Shown here piece after piece: positions 33,901-46,206 of a DNA stretch of 64,000 bases. Each line of letters starts with the position of its first letter. Position 1 is the stretch's first letter. The position numbers were made by a program, and so were the translations under genes. Under the pieces are notes generated by a model. It did no database searches and was not told where the DNA came from. It was given only the letters and a program-made list of their open reading frames with translations. This stretch comes from Copromyces sp. CBS 386.78 (Eukaryota > Ascomycota > Sordariomycetes > Sordariales > Sordariaceae). The DNA is taken from contig MU839262.1 of assembly GCA_030685235.1 (NCBI GenBank), positions 1 to 64,000 of the forward strand, read 5' to 3'.

Positions 33901-36900
33901 TGCTATGACAGGAACAGGAACCAGCCGCTCAGCAAGCCATGTACACTACAAGCCTCGCTGCGCATCGTACGTACGTGCGGAGAATAAAAATTACAAAAGG
34001 GGATCTGAGAAAGTTGAAAGGAAGGGTTCATTGGCAGTGATTGCACCCGACGTCGCCGACGCTTGTGTAATCTCCTCGCTCGCTGAACCATATCTTCGGG
34101 TCACTTCCAGGCACTTCTTTTTTTAACGCGAGCGTGACGGGGCGGGGAGCTGAGAGATGATTTCCGTACCATCACTGCATCGTCCATCACGAATGTTTCA
34201 TATCATCTCTCGCTGGGTCCCATTCAATTCGAAAGGGACGCGAGATTCTGGGTGTGGCGTGATGGAGTGGGCTTTTTTGATGGGGCGTGTGTTGCCGTGG
34301 TGAGGCTTGACATGCCTGGAGGAGAGTCAACTGTAGACAGATGGAATTGGGGAAGTAAGGAGGCTGAGGGGGTTCCACTTTCAATTTTGTATCCATTTCC
34401 CCAAACCCCGGTCACGTCGCATTTCGCATCTTTCTCATTCGTCGGAAACTTGGTTCGTCCCATTTTTCCCTAAATTCCCATCCAGAAAATTGGAGCTTCA
34501 AATTCCCCCGCTGTAATTACCTCTGCGACTCTACCACTTCACAACCAGCACCAAAACGATGAAGTCACCACCGCCGTCACCATCACCACCACCACCACCA
34601 CCACCACCACCAGCTGTCACTGGCCTTGTCGTCGGATCGCTTCAATTGTCTCAGATGATAGATCAGCGAGAAATCCATGCAAGGCACAATATGGCAGGCA
34701 GCATGCAGGCCTCACATGGACGACACTGACTCTCGCTTACCACTTTTGCCGCGAGTTCGAGTCCCATTCTATATTCCCGTGGCACCAACGTCATCGTCAT
34801 CCGTCCTTGCCGCTCGTTGGGATTTTGTCGTCGGCCGGCCTATCTCGTCGTCAATATCGCCAATATGGCCTCCATTGGTAATCGCGACGAAACCTCACGA
34901 AGCAGCCTGCGATTACTACTACAAGCCAATGGAGGAGCACGGATGTAGGGTGGAATGATGACAGGCGTGGACAAGGTGGATGATGGATGACTCCGTCAGG
35001 ATGTCAGGTACCGACCGACTGGACGTAACACCACCACACGACAAAAAGGAGTAATAATAATCATCCCGTCCCCTTCTTTGGTATTCTCGCGGATCTCTGC
35101 TAGCCACTGCCGCTTGGCATCCATCCAAATCGATTACCCCGTCTGAGGCAACACCAATCCGGATGTTGGGAGTTCAGGAATATCGACAGTCGTGCACAGC
35201 CTCACCTCGTCGATAACGTTACAGTCATCACTTATCCTCTCAGTGTTAAAAACGAAGAGGTAGTGGAAGCACAAAGTTGTTGCTGTGGAAGGCGGCGGAT
35301 ACACCGTTACAGCGCCTGAACTTTGAGCTACACTTGGGCCCTGCGGTGTCATCATCATCGTTGCTCCGTTTTGGACACCATTCTGGCTGTGACTTCCAGT
35401 GGTTGTGAAGGTAAGTAGAGCCAAGTATTTCAGGTATCGTACACCACTAAACTGCGGAGCTGCAAAATCATCCAATCATCTTTCTCCGTTCGCAGCTCCT
35501 CTTTCTTATTTTGTCTTGCCATGCCCATTAGCCAGGGGCACGCCTCCTTTGACTTGCGTTGTGCTCCAGAGCAACAAAAGATGGTTCCTGGCGGTAGATC
35601 CCGTCGAGGGCCCGTCTTATGGGGTGGGGGTCCTTCTCGGTCTTTCTCCCACTCTACTCCATCCACAGCTTTCCCAAGCACCATGTTATCATGGCAAAGT
35701 CTGATGCTGTCTGGTGGATGACTTCCCCCATATGGTTCCATGTCGCAACCAAGTCACGAGAATCCTTCTTCGTAATTCCAGGCAAGTTCCCGGTTGCCAT
35801 CCGGCTGCTCAACCGGTCCTTACCCGGATTCCTGATCCAACCTCAAGGCATCCCTCCTCTTCCCCGGAATACGCTACACAGAGCGAGCGAGGCTTAATTA
35901 AGAAACCACACAACCTTGTCAGCCCGCATGGAAACACCAAATCCAAATGTCAACCACATCCGTTTTCACCTAAAGAGACGGGCATCATCACTAGAGGTAT
36001 GTGTTTCCCCAGCTTCTTTAGTGTGGTTTTCCCCCCAACCAACTCCGATCGCACATGGCAAGGAAGTGATGTGGTGGGCGATCTTCCGTTTTGGGAGACA
36101 TTTCTTTAGACGGTCTTATTCTGTCTCTCGTCTCTGTTCCTATCACCCACGCGAGACCAGGTTAGCCAGGGTCAAAGCCCTGCTGGAATCTTCCCTAGCA
36201 TGAGCTGCTAGACAGGCAAGACAAGACAGGCCTCACTGGCCTGTTCGCCTGGCTCGCCTAACAAGAACCTGGTATACTAGGTAACATACAGTCGGTATCA
36301 AGTGGGAAAGCTTCCATCCTCGCTTGGCTACCTAGACACATATCGATATCATTGACTACAATACACTAGGAAAGATCGACAGGATAGCGCTGGGGTTGGT
36401 TGCAAATCCTCAACGCCCTGGGAAATCATCCACTACCACCCCCAAAAATACCGGACAAAACGAACAAGGGGCCCGGGGACCACCCGGCACTTTCGCTCTG
36501 GTTTGAAGGTCTTCCAGTTTCCGCGGTGACCCCTCCGGGGACCACTTCCGGTCCCTGTTCATGGGCACACTGCACACCTGGTTGATTCCGTTCAGAAAAG
36601 CAGTCATGGGATAAGGTCACCCAATCAAGACCAGTTACCGGCCTTTCGGATCCCATGGAGTAATCTGCAAGACTGTTGCAAGTAGCCAGGGCAGGCCTTG
36701 CTTCCCAGGCTTCGCTAGAAGAAGGATCCTTACCATTATCGTCGTCGAGACCGTGTGACTGTTCTTGATTTGGACGGTGTTTGATGCGAGAGAAGAATGC
36801 TTCTTTTGTGGTTCTATCGAACTATTATGGTCTAGTGGTGTGGTGGTGGTAATGCTATCGACAGTGGGGGACTGGGGAGCTACGTTAATCAATATCACTC

Positions 36901-36919
36901 TGACAACCCGAGACTCTTA
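30951..36919. other. Intergenic tract up to the Harbinger element
   Basis: No conserved coding region. A CCA trinucleotide array lies at about 34585-34613 inside a short 56-codon ORF (34559-34729) that I do not accept. A minus-strand frame at 35134-35475 has moderately coding-like composition but starts with TTG and has no clear exon partners. Composition stays normal up to the transposon edge at 36920. Confidence 0.45.
34585..34613. repeat. CCA trinucleotide microsatellite
   Basis: About nine uninterrupted CCA/CAC units preceded by imperfect copies. Confidence 0.75.
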
Positions 36920-36987
36920 GGTCGTGTTCGGTGCACAGTAAATGGGGTCCAGTAAACCAGTTTCAGTAAATTTATCGAAATTTATTA

Positions 36988-37013
36988 AGTCGTATTCGAA
37001 ACGCACAATAAAA
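36988..37013 (+). repeat. Internal degenerate copy of the Harbinger terminus
   Basis: The segment beginning AGTCGTATTCG and continuing to CAATAAA matches the terminal repeat once G-to-A changes are allowed for, and it is directly preceded by TTA (36985-36987), like the true end 70 bp to its left. It may be a second element end, a nested insertion or a duplicated terminus. Confidence 0.5.
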
Positions 37014-37189
37014 GATTTGCCCGTAAACGACTGCAAAATCTATACCCGTAAATCCCTCGCCCTACAACGCCTTTCTAACCAATTACAATTGTACAAATCG
37101 CTAGAAATATTGAAAGTTATTTCCAAACCTCAAAAGGTCTAGAAATAGCTTCCAATATTTCTAGATCTCCCTATTCAACACTACGTAAC

Positions 37190-38350
37190 GCCCCGCATTA
37201 AAACCTCATCTCATTAATATTATCTACTACTATAGTATTTATAGCTCTAGAAGCTCGCCGCCGTCGAAAGCTCGTAATCCGTAAAGTCGTAATAATTATT
37301 ATAATACTTCTTTTAACGACTATAATTCCCTAGAAACCGCTAACCCCTATTAATCTATATAAATAGTACGGGATCTTTATAACGAAAAGCCTTATTTATA
37401 ATTATAAAAATCGGTTTAAAGATTTAATCCGTATAGGACCCCAGACGTTTTAAACGCTAGCTAAATAATTTTATTATTATACTAAATTATATTTATCGAA
37501 ATATATATCCTTTTAAGAAAAGGTATTAATCTTCCTCTTTATCGTTTATTAAAACATTACCTTCCGCTTTACCTCTTCTATACTCGGTTACAATCTAAAT
37601 ACTATTAATAAATTAATATTTATACTAAATAATAATTATAAATTTATTTAATATTCATACGTATAATAAAGCGTTTTATAAAGTTCTTAATACCTATATT
37701 ATCCTAGGAAACTATAAAATTAAATTACCCGAACTAAAAAACCCTTAATATAATTATAATTAAACCGAAAATATATCCCTACTTTCAAAAGGTTTTAAGA
37801 ATATTCAATAAATTATACTTTAAAATATAATTAAATACTAGCGAGGCGAAGCTATAGTATAACTGTAAAGGATTATACTCGACTAATATACTAATTATAT
37901 ATAATTTCAATAGTCGAATTAAATATATACTCCCTAGCTAAAAAAACTCTACTAATAATATAAAAATATTTAATAGCGCCTTTATACAATAAGGAACTTA
38001 TAAATTTCGTATCCCCTAAAGATAGTATTACCTCGCTAACGTAAGTTATACCTACAATAACCGCCTACTCGTACTATATCACAATATTCAATATTACTTC
38101 TAAGAATTAACGAAAGTAAGGCTTCGCCCTACTAATAAAGAAGAATTATATAACCTTCGTTATAATTAATAGCGTATTAACGTCGAAAAGGTAATTAGCT
38201 AGCTAAAAGGAACCTTTTGAATCTACTAATATTCTCTAAACTTCGTAGTAAAAATATAAATAAAGGTTATCTTCGCTACTATAACAATATTAAACTAATT
38301 ATTAAAATATAACGATATCCTTAATAAATATTATAATTTAGCGTCCGGTA
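37190..38350 (+). pseudogene. PIF/Harbinger DDE transposase remnant
   Basis: In the plus strand near 37870-37945 the frame reads YSTNIL.IYNFNSRI and then YILPS, matching the conserved QN-L-V-DF-L and YVLPGWEGS region of Harbinger transposases. From about 38020 it reads YYLA-V-Y..NNRLL, then at 38131-38168 TNKEELYNLRYN, followed by VEKVI and a LKGTF segment. This corresponds to the ADAGY...PYRG...NxxELFNLRHxxxRNVIERxFGxLKxRF block that carries the last catalytic acid. Many TAA/TAG codons stand where Gln, Arg or Trp are expected, as RIP would leave them. The N-terminal limit is approximate. Confidence 0.85.
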
Positions 38351-39239
38351 AAAAAGTAAAACTTAATAACGTTATAGAGCGGGAAAAACAATTATTCAAA
38401 TACAAAATCAATTATAATCGTAATTGCGGGGGGGAAATAAAAATTAAATATAACTTTATACCTACAGAGCGTAATAGAAGGTCGAAAGGATATATATAGT
38501 AATATTATAAATATATCGCTAAAAAAACATAAATTAACTACTATACTAATCTTCATAGAAGGAGAAAATTATAAATAATTAAATCTAATTAAAAAGGTCG
38601 AATTTAATAATAGAAAGAGGAGGGGGATAAAGGGAATTAATTTTTAGAAAGTAGAATTATTAAGTAAATAACAAAATTTAAAGCGTAGTACCTAAACTAC
38701 CCCTCAAACTGAATAAATCTAATAAAATCGTATTTATTTAGCCATAAATTTAAATCGTTAAATTTATTTTCTAAAATATATAAAATTAAATATTTAAAAT
38801 TGAATATAAATACTAGAAGTTTACGAAATATTTTAAATTTCAAATAAATATATTTAATATATTAAACTATATTAGCGCTATTTTAATTTCCTACTATCCT
38901 TACTAATTAAAATTACAATATTATTTTACATACTTATATTTCCCGTAAATTTAAAATAAAATTAATACTAATTAGATATATCAATTCGGCTCAATCTAAC
39001 GATTATAATAATATTTTTTTTATATATATACAATTTTTTTTAATAATTTTCTATTAATATTAAATATATACATTAAAAAAATAAAATATAAAAATCTAGG
39101 GTCGCCCTACTTCCCGCCTATAAATCCCCTATAAATCCCCCGCGTACTTATAAATCTACTATACTAATAGCGCTATATATACTAAAATTTTAAAGGTTAA
39201 AATACAATTCGAAATTAAGGTCGATAAGGATATCACTAA

Positions 39240-40330
39240 ATTCAAAGTAAAAACTTCCTCTTCCAACTACTATACTACCCTCCTACTCTCTCTCATCCTT
39301 TTTCTAATTCTTAACCCTCTTCTTTAATACTTTAAAGTAAACCTCCTTCATCCTATCCGAAATAATTACAAAACGACGAACCTTCCTATCCGAATCCTCC
39401 TATTTATAAAACGCCAATTTAATAACCTTATCGTCGACTTTATCCTCCTACTTTTTATAAAAGATTACAATCGTATTATCGAACTATACTTTAAAGGGGG
39501 GAAGAAGAAGGGTCGTAATAACAAGCGCAAGCTCACAAGAAATCTCCTTCAATATATCAATCAATATATATAACCTATCAACGACAATTTCGCTAACTAT
39601 TTTCCGCCTTCTCTTCTTAAGATTCTCATTAAAAGCCGCTACCTTCTTATTACTATTACGAATATAGGTAAAAATAGAAAGTTCATTATCGTCAAAAGAC
39701 TAATCATTACTATAATCAGGCGGGGCATATACTAACGCCTCCTTCGAAAGAAATAACATTCCTAAAATCTTAGCGTACTTACCGGTAGTACTTTAATTAT
39801 CCGCAAATACCGCCTCTATAAATTTACAATACAGGAGGGTTTTATTCTTAAATTAACTAACCTCTTTATTCTTCTATTAATTAGGGTTAATATATAATCT
39901 TCGAATCCCTATACGGAACACGACAATTAATACAATATATTAACCTTAATCAACTTATCCTATACTTCGTTAAAAGTAGTAGCAATACTGGTATTAATAT
40001 TAAATCCGAACCCTAATTACGAATAATTCTTCAAAATTACCTAAATACACCATTTACAACGAAACTAATCAACTTTATTATAAATCTAATCATTACTAAG
40101 CCCAATACCGAACTCGTCAACTATATTTCTAACAAAATTATTATATACTTAATCTTTATAACTATTCTAATTAATTATACCCTCCTCCACTACGTTTTTA
40201 AGCAAGTTAAATAAAAAAACCTCTTATTCTTCAATCTACCTCCAATTATTAATAATAGTATAATTACGTTTAAGGGTCGATAAAGCGGCAACCTTCTTCT
40301 TACTTTTACTTTACAATTAACTAGAAGGAG
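39240..40330 (-). pseudogene. Myb/SANT-like DNA-binding protein remnant (second Harbinger gene)
   Basis: Reading the minus strand from about 40240 downward gives an LFNLLKNVVEEG segment, then YNKVDQFRCKW, then a GFGFN..T..TTFNEV-DKLIK stretch and FEDY. This is the pattern of the fungal Myb/SANT-like domain proteins that accompany Harbinger transposases, including the loop ending in a Trp-Asp or Gln-Asp before KLIK. Further downstream (about 39250-39600) Lys/Asp/Glu-rich sequence may be the C-terminal region. Stops are frequent in all frames. It is convergent with the transposase remnant, as usual for autonomous members of this superfamily. Confidence 0.75.
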
Positions 40331-40433
40331 GAGGCTAATTAGCAATTACAGTTAATTAGCTAGCAGTTTAAAATAATCGGGTAAATTAAATAAAAGGGAA
40401 AGGGAAGGCGAATTAATTAAAGGGTTATTAATT

Positions 40434-40848
40434 GAGAAAGTCTTTTCGCACCGCTATTAAAGTCTATTCGCACTGCCGTTCAAAACTTTAATAAGGTATA
40501 ACTTAAGCAAATAGTGACCTCCAAATATAAAAATAGTATTTTTGAGTTCCGTAAGACTTTCTCTATTATAAAACACTTACTAACTCTTCTACCCCCTTTC
40601 CAATTTACTATTTTAAAAGATATAAGAAATTTCAAAGTAAGTTTTTCTTTTCTTTAAACTATTAGTAGGTCTAAATGCTGCGGCAGTGTCTAAGGGCCGA
40701 TTTAGGCCCCATTACATAGAGTAGAAAATTACAAAAATTCTAAGCCTACTTTGAGGCTATAGACTCTTGTTTTGGTAGAGTGACTTTAAATTTTCATTTT
40801 GGACGGCGGTGCGAATAGACTTTAATAGCGGTGCGAAAAGACTTTCTC
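40434..40848. mobile_element. Nested 415-bp inverted-repeat (MITE-like) element
   Basis: The two ends are 52-bp inverted repeats (40434-40485 and 40797-40848), beginning GAGAAAGTCTTTTCG, with only two mismatches, both of C/T type. An exact 8-bp direct repeat, TATTAATT, lies immediately outside (40426-40433 and 40849-40856), so this is a clean insertion into the Harbinger element. It encodes no protein. The terminus is not the CAGTG type of the hAT element at 10170, although the 8-bp duplication would suit hAT-like or P-like transposition. It is visibly less AT-rich and less mutated than the surrounding Harbinger DNA. Confidence 0.88.
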
Positions 40849-41285
40849 TATTAATTAACTTATAACGGCAATTAAGACCCTATAGTCTAAGATTCTTCCT
40901 ATATTATAGGTTAAATTTAATTGTTATTTATTTTAGTATAAAAATAAGCGGATATTAATATTCGAAAAATAATACAAGAAAGGGGTAACGAAGGGAGAGT
41001 AACGAAAGTATTACGTAATTAATAATACTATAGTCTTTATATTTAGTTAATAATACTATAGTTTTTATATTCACGTAATCGAATACAGCGGATTTCCTAA
41101 TTTCAGCGTTTCCCAACAATTCGAACAAATTCTATAAATGCCTTTTAGTAAACGCTAAGTAGGTTATATTCTGGGCGGGTCCAACCGACGAAATCTATTT
41201 ACGAGCGGTCTATACTCTGGCACGTAAAAGGATTTACTGGGACCCCTTTACTAGGGGTGTTTACTATGCACCGAACACGACCTTA

Positions 41286-44200
41286 CCACACTTCAGGAAC
41301 AGAAAACTCGCATCCGCGGACCACCCACGAGATGCCATCCCTGATTCCCGCTGCATCACTTTCAAGGCTGTAGTGAGCCTTACGACATCCAAAGGGGCAG
41401 ACAGCTCACCCCCTGATTACTATTCTGGTCGAACGCTTCTAGAAGGTCCACTTACTCACCCACTCACCCCCACTCCCCTGAATTTTATGAAACTCCAGGC
41501 ATTGATCCACCGCACCATCCATCCATCCAAGACGGCACCACCGCGGCGGCGCCGCGCCGGCACGGAACTCATGGCATGGCATGGCATGGACTTGCCCGTC
41601 TGACCCGTTCGCCGTTTTGGACGAACCATTCGCTGCAGAACAGCAGGAGAAAGGACCCTGAAAACATATGAACTGAAAATGGTCAGGCATCCCCCTGCTA
41701 TTTCTTGCGGCGCTATTTAGTTAGCATTTAGCCCTTGTTTGAGCTGAGCTGAGATGGACTGGCGAAAACGGAGTTTCTCCCCTTGACAGCTGGAACAAAA
41801 AAGAGAGGAGACGGGAATTGTGCGGGATTTTGGTTCATTTAACAAACTGGCAACTGACAAGTGACGTCTTTCTGCTCGGTCTAATTTCCCATTTTACTTT
41901 GAGGTTCTTTCTTTTTTGCCCTCGACGGGAGCCAGGTGATGCTGATACGGCAGTGCAAAGTGTGGGCCTGCTAGAATAATGTCTCAAAGGTCCCCCAAAA
42001 TGACAAAATGGGGATCCACCTAGGTACTGTAACCCACTCGATACAGCACCTGTTACCACACCACCGGTACTGGCACCAGATCATGATTCCTTGCATTGAA
42101 TTCTACGTTTTTGGATTGCTTTTCAAGATGGAGGGTTAAACGATGGTTTGAAAGGAGCATGTGGGTGTCATGATGATGTGGCGTGTTGATATGTCGTCGT
42201 TTTTTTTTTACCGTTGTTGTTGCTTTGTTTCTCCAGCATTTCCATTCCTTCAATTCAGGGGTTAGGTTCAGGAGGCCGGTCAACTGTAGTGGTGATAAGG
42301 TAACGCTCGCTCCTGCCCGCGGTCAACAAACTCGAAACCAGAGACATGATAATAAGCAAAAAGGGAAGGCGGAGATACCGAGACCTTCCACCAACAGAAA
42401 AGAAACGACCAAATTAACGCCCCGAAACTGACGAATCACATGAAGCTGCTGCATCCAGCCTCGCAGTCATTATCGTCGTCATCGTCGTCGTCGTCGGCCT
42501 CGTCCTCGTCGAATCCCAACGTCATGGGCCAAGGCCCCCGTCAAGAAGAAAACGCCGCCGGACCCGAATGGATGGGACTGAACCCTCAGGGATCACGGTG
42601 CCAGGGCAGCCGGGCAGGGGGACAACGATAACGGACTTGGACGGAGAAACTCAGGCTCTTCATACCTCTAGGCACCCTGACCAAAAAAATTCTCGCTAAC
42701 ATACGGATCTACAGCACCTCATAGAACTAACGCTGCTATAAACGGTGTAATTCAGGTCCCAGGGGCATTCCCAATCGTCAACGGCGACCAACCTATAACG
42801 ACCAACTAAAACCACGTGGGCCCTCTCGCCAAACAATTCCTCCCCCTTGGGTCTCGCAAGCCTCGTCCTGCTCCTGCGCTATAATCGAACTAATCGAACA
42901 TCATTGTCGATCAATTCACTACGATCGAAACTTCAATGCCCAATGGGACCAACCAATTCCAAATTCCGCATTTTGCGTTTTCCCCTTTTTAGGAGGCTTG
43001 ACCCAAACCACGAGGCTTCGCTTCCCCTTGCTCAACCACCCACGGGATCAAGAACACTATCAACGCAAAGCAGTTTCCACATCCCCCGGAATTTCTTCCC
43101 CTGTCTTTCTATCTACCTAGTATCAATGGGAGTCGGTCATTATACTATCCATAGCAAGCTGGACACCAAGTTCCTAGCTTGTTCCAGCTACTAAAGACTC
43201 CCTGCCCCTGAATCCTCCACCTACAGTCAGTCAGTACCTAGTCAGACACCGTTTTCTCTGTTCCGCTCGCTCGGTCCTTCGGGTCGCTTCGTGGCTTTAA
43301 TTCGGCGACTTCTCGCTATGCATATCGGCGAGCCAGCAGCACATGGAAACCATGGAAACCATGGAAAGCATGGGAATCAGGGGAGTCCAGGGGAAATAAA
43401 GTCCTTGATTGATTGGATAAGTCTCAGATGACTTGACCCTGTGACAGATCATGGAGAACCAAAAAAAAACGGTCGTTCAAGTGGGTTTCTGTGTCTTCCC
43501 GTCAAAGCCAGCCTACATTCGCTAGCTACTATTCCTCTTCCTGAAGAATTAGGGACATCAGAGCGTCATCGCGCTGAGGGCGGTGACGCGGCAATTATTG
43601 ATCTCTTTTCCTCTTTTTTCCTCTTCTAGTCCAGTTCCATCCTCTTGGTTCCCCTAGTCCCCCCTAGATCGCCTTGGTCCCTTACTGTATGCCCCCTCTA
43701 TCCCTATCCTCCTATGTAGGTGGGCTGGGTAACCCCAGACGAAGAAGCCTCACCATTGACCAACATAGATGCTTCTAATTAGACTAATGTCCTAGAATGT
43801 CTGGGGAAAACGGAGGGACGGAGGGAATGGGATCCACGGATTCGCCGATTAGCTCGTTCGTTTGTCCGCTTCGTCCGCTTTGTCGGGTTCTCCTTGGTCT
43901 ATCTGAGGATGTCCGTGACTGTTGCTGGTGTCCGTCTGGTCTGGTCCCCTTCGGGTACGGAAACAGATGTGCAGCTGGAACTGGACCGGGCTACCTGACC
44001 TAATGAGGTAGGGCTCGGGAGATGTCATGGCAGTCCCGGCTCTAGGAGAGCTGTATTCTTGCAGTTGGTTCTGGAACGAAGAGTTGTTACTGGGAGTGCC
44101 TTGATTGCCCTGTCAATGGGCAATTAACGTCTGGAACGATTCTATCAGCTCAAACCTGGAAAAGATATGCCAACGACGCAGCTCTCGCAGCTGTCAAAGC

Positions 44201-46206
44201 TCTCGGTTGGTTTCTTTTTCTCAAGCTCTCACCACATAGACTAGACCCCATCACACTGAACATCCTCCACCCACAGTTCGTTCCATCCCCTACTGGTTCC
44301 TGTCTCAGGAACCCCTAGACTAGAATAGAGCCAGCATTATTACAATCTCAAACTCCCATCCTCTTACAAAAACCCTACGTCAACGCAGTTACCTATCCAG
44401 TAGTTCTACACCGCCCAATAGCCCGGGAGTTTCTCCGATCCATTAGCCCGTTCCGCATTGTCCCTCCCCCTTTCGATCTAAAAGTAAATCCCCCAACTCC
44501 AACCATCGATCCCGTCGTTACCGGTGTCCTGGGTCCTTCATCATTAACGGAACCCGGAATCTTTCGCCATCCCACACTTTCAGCATTTCCATTTTTAGTC
44601 AAGTGTTGGTTGAAATTGTAATAAAAAGGGCGATCATCATCATGATCGCCCAACGCCTCGCCTATTTTCCTCGCCTACTCTCGCCTATCACCTCTAGTCC
44701 CTGAACTTTGGTCTTTTTTTCTTTTCTAGACTGGTCGAGCTGGTAAAGCACTGGATCCGGTACCCTCGCCTATTTGGCCGTTAACTGGGTCTCAGTCAGT
44801 TCTTATGATGGGGTCACGATGGCAAAAGCTGATGGGGTTCATGGCTGTGACTTAGGTCCCCTGGTCCCCTGGTCCCCTAGGTACCTAGTCCCGGTCTGGT
44901 CTGGTGGAAAGTGAAGTGGAAGAAGTGGGAGAAAACGGAGGAGCACACAAACACACCCCTGATGATGGGAAGGAGGAAGAAATGAGGAATGGAAGGAGGT
45001 AACAGGTACATGAGAGAGTTGAAGAAGGGAAGTGGGATGAAAACGGTGGAAGGAGGGGCGCACTGTGGTTTTCCATTGTTCTTTTTGTGTCTCGGTCGCG
45101 ATGGACATGTCATGGCGTGGAATGGATGAAGCGAGGGAAGGATGGATGGATGGAAAATGGAAAATGGAAAATGGAGAAACATGACGTCGTTAATGGAAAG
45201 GGTTGGAAGGAATGATGCGGTCGGTACCTAGGCAGGTGCTTCCGGATCGGGTGGGTAAAAGGGAAAAGAATGCACCGGGGTAGAGCTACCTAGTGCCGCC
45301 CGGCTTGCGGTGCTCACGGGTGACGGAAGACGTTGGATTATGGAAGTTGCATCCCGTGCAAGCGGGCGTGTTTGGTCCGGTGGGGTCCGGTTTGGAAGAA
45401 GTACTGACGCAAGAAAGATGGGAGAGAGTCGGAGTACGATGCAAACCCAATGCAATGGAATGCTTGGAAGCTGCTGAGATGACTGGTCGGTAGCTTGCGC
45501 TTTCAAACCGGGTCTGCTTGTTTATTCCTTCCCGGTCTTGTTGGCTTGTCTTGTTCAGTTTTTCCTGGGCTGCTCACCCTGCCGGTGTTGAACAAGAGTT
45601 TGTGACATGCGCCTGCCGTTCTTGTTGTGGTGATGATTTGTTCGTACATGCTTGCTTTCTCAGGAAAGTTCCAACACACATGGCCATTCAGAAATTGTTT
45701 GTATGCGGGACATTGCGAGAAGGCGATAACAAAGGCGCGACGAACGTTTTTCGGGAAAAAGCACCTCCCGCACCTATCTACCTACCTTACCCACCAGTAT
45801 TTTGTAATAGACGTGATCTTGCAAAGAAATTGTCTTAGGACCACAAGGCAAATCATCATCACCTACTCCTCTCCATCACCATCTTACCCATATTGACCAC
45901 GTACAACACAACTTGTTATCTTCCCTTTATCACACTCGCTTTTAGACTTTCCAAGCTTTACTCAACTCCGCCACTCGCCGCGGTATCGGGCAACCAAAGT
46001 GTCGCAGGCCAGCAAATCCCAGACGGGCAACAGCCACCTATACATCCGCTCCGTTCTCGAGCGCCGTCTGCCCAAAGAAAACGTAAGATTAACACAGGTC
46101 ATCTTCCAGAACAGCCCAGTCCTTCCGGTCTGACACAAGCCCATGCTTTCTCAGCTGACTTGCTTCGTTCTTAGGCACTCGCCTACTTCGATCCTCCAGT
46201 CTTCCA
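41286..46206. other. Intergenic tract between the Harbinger element and the F-box-like gene
   Basis: Base composition returns to normal at the TTA duplication. No conserved protein is encoded. The last few hundred bases, CT-rich and then CA-rich, look like the promoter and leader of the gene at 46207. Simple repeats include CCCTGGT units near 44858-44880 and ATGG/AAAATGG units at about 45142-45176. Confidence 0.5.

Larger units (their letters stand above)
36920..41282 (+). mobile_element. Complete RIP-mutated PIF/Harbinger transposon, about 4.36 kb
   Basis: The left end reads GGTCGTGTTCGGTGCA and the right end is its inverted copy, with AGTAAA following on both sides. The element is flanked by the 3-bp direct repeat TTA (36917-36919 and 41283-41285). 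A GG..TGTTCGG terminus with a TTA duplication is characteristic of PIF/Harbinger. Several AGTAAA words sit just inside each end and may be transposase-binding sites. The interior is AT-rich with stops in all frames (RIP), yet two genes are still recognisable: a DDE-type transposase on the plus strand and a Myb/SANT-like protein on the minus strand, the usual gene pair of this superfamily. A second inverted-repeat element is nested at 40434-40848; without it the element is about 3.9 kb. Confidence 0.92.

Noticed and set aside
34559..34729. 56-codon ORF starting MKSPPP with a proline run
   Set aside because: Consists mainly of a CCA microsatellite; the remainder shows no coding bias.
35134..35475. 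113-codon minus-strand frame with moderately coding-like composition
   Set aside because: Begins with TTG, has no clear exon partner and no recognised domain; not enough to call a gene.
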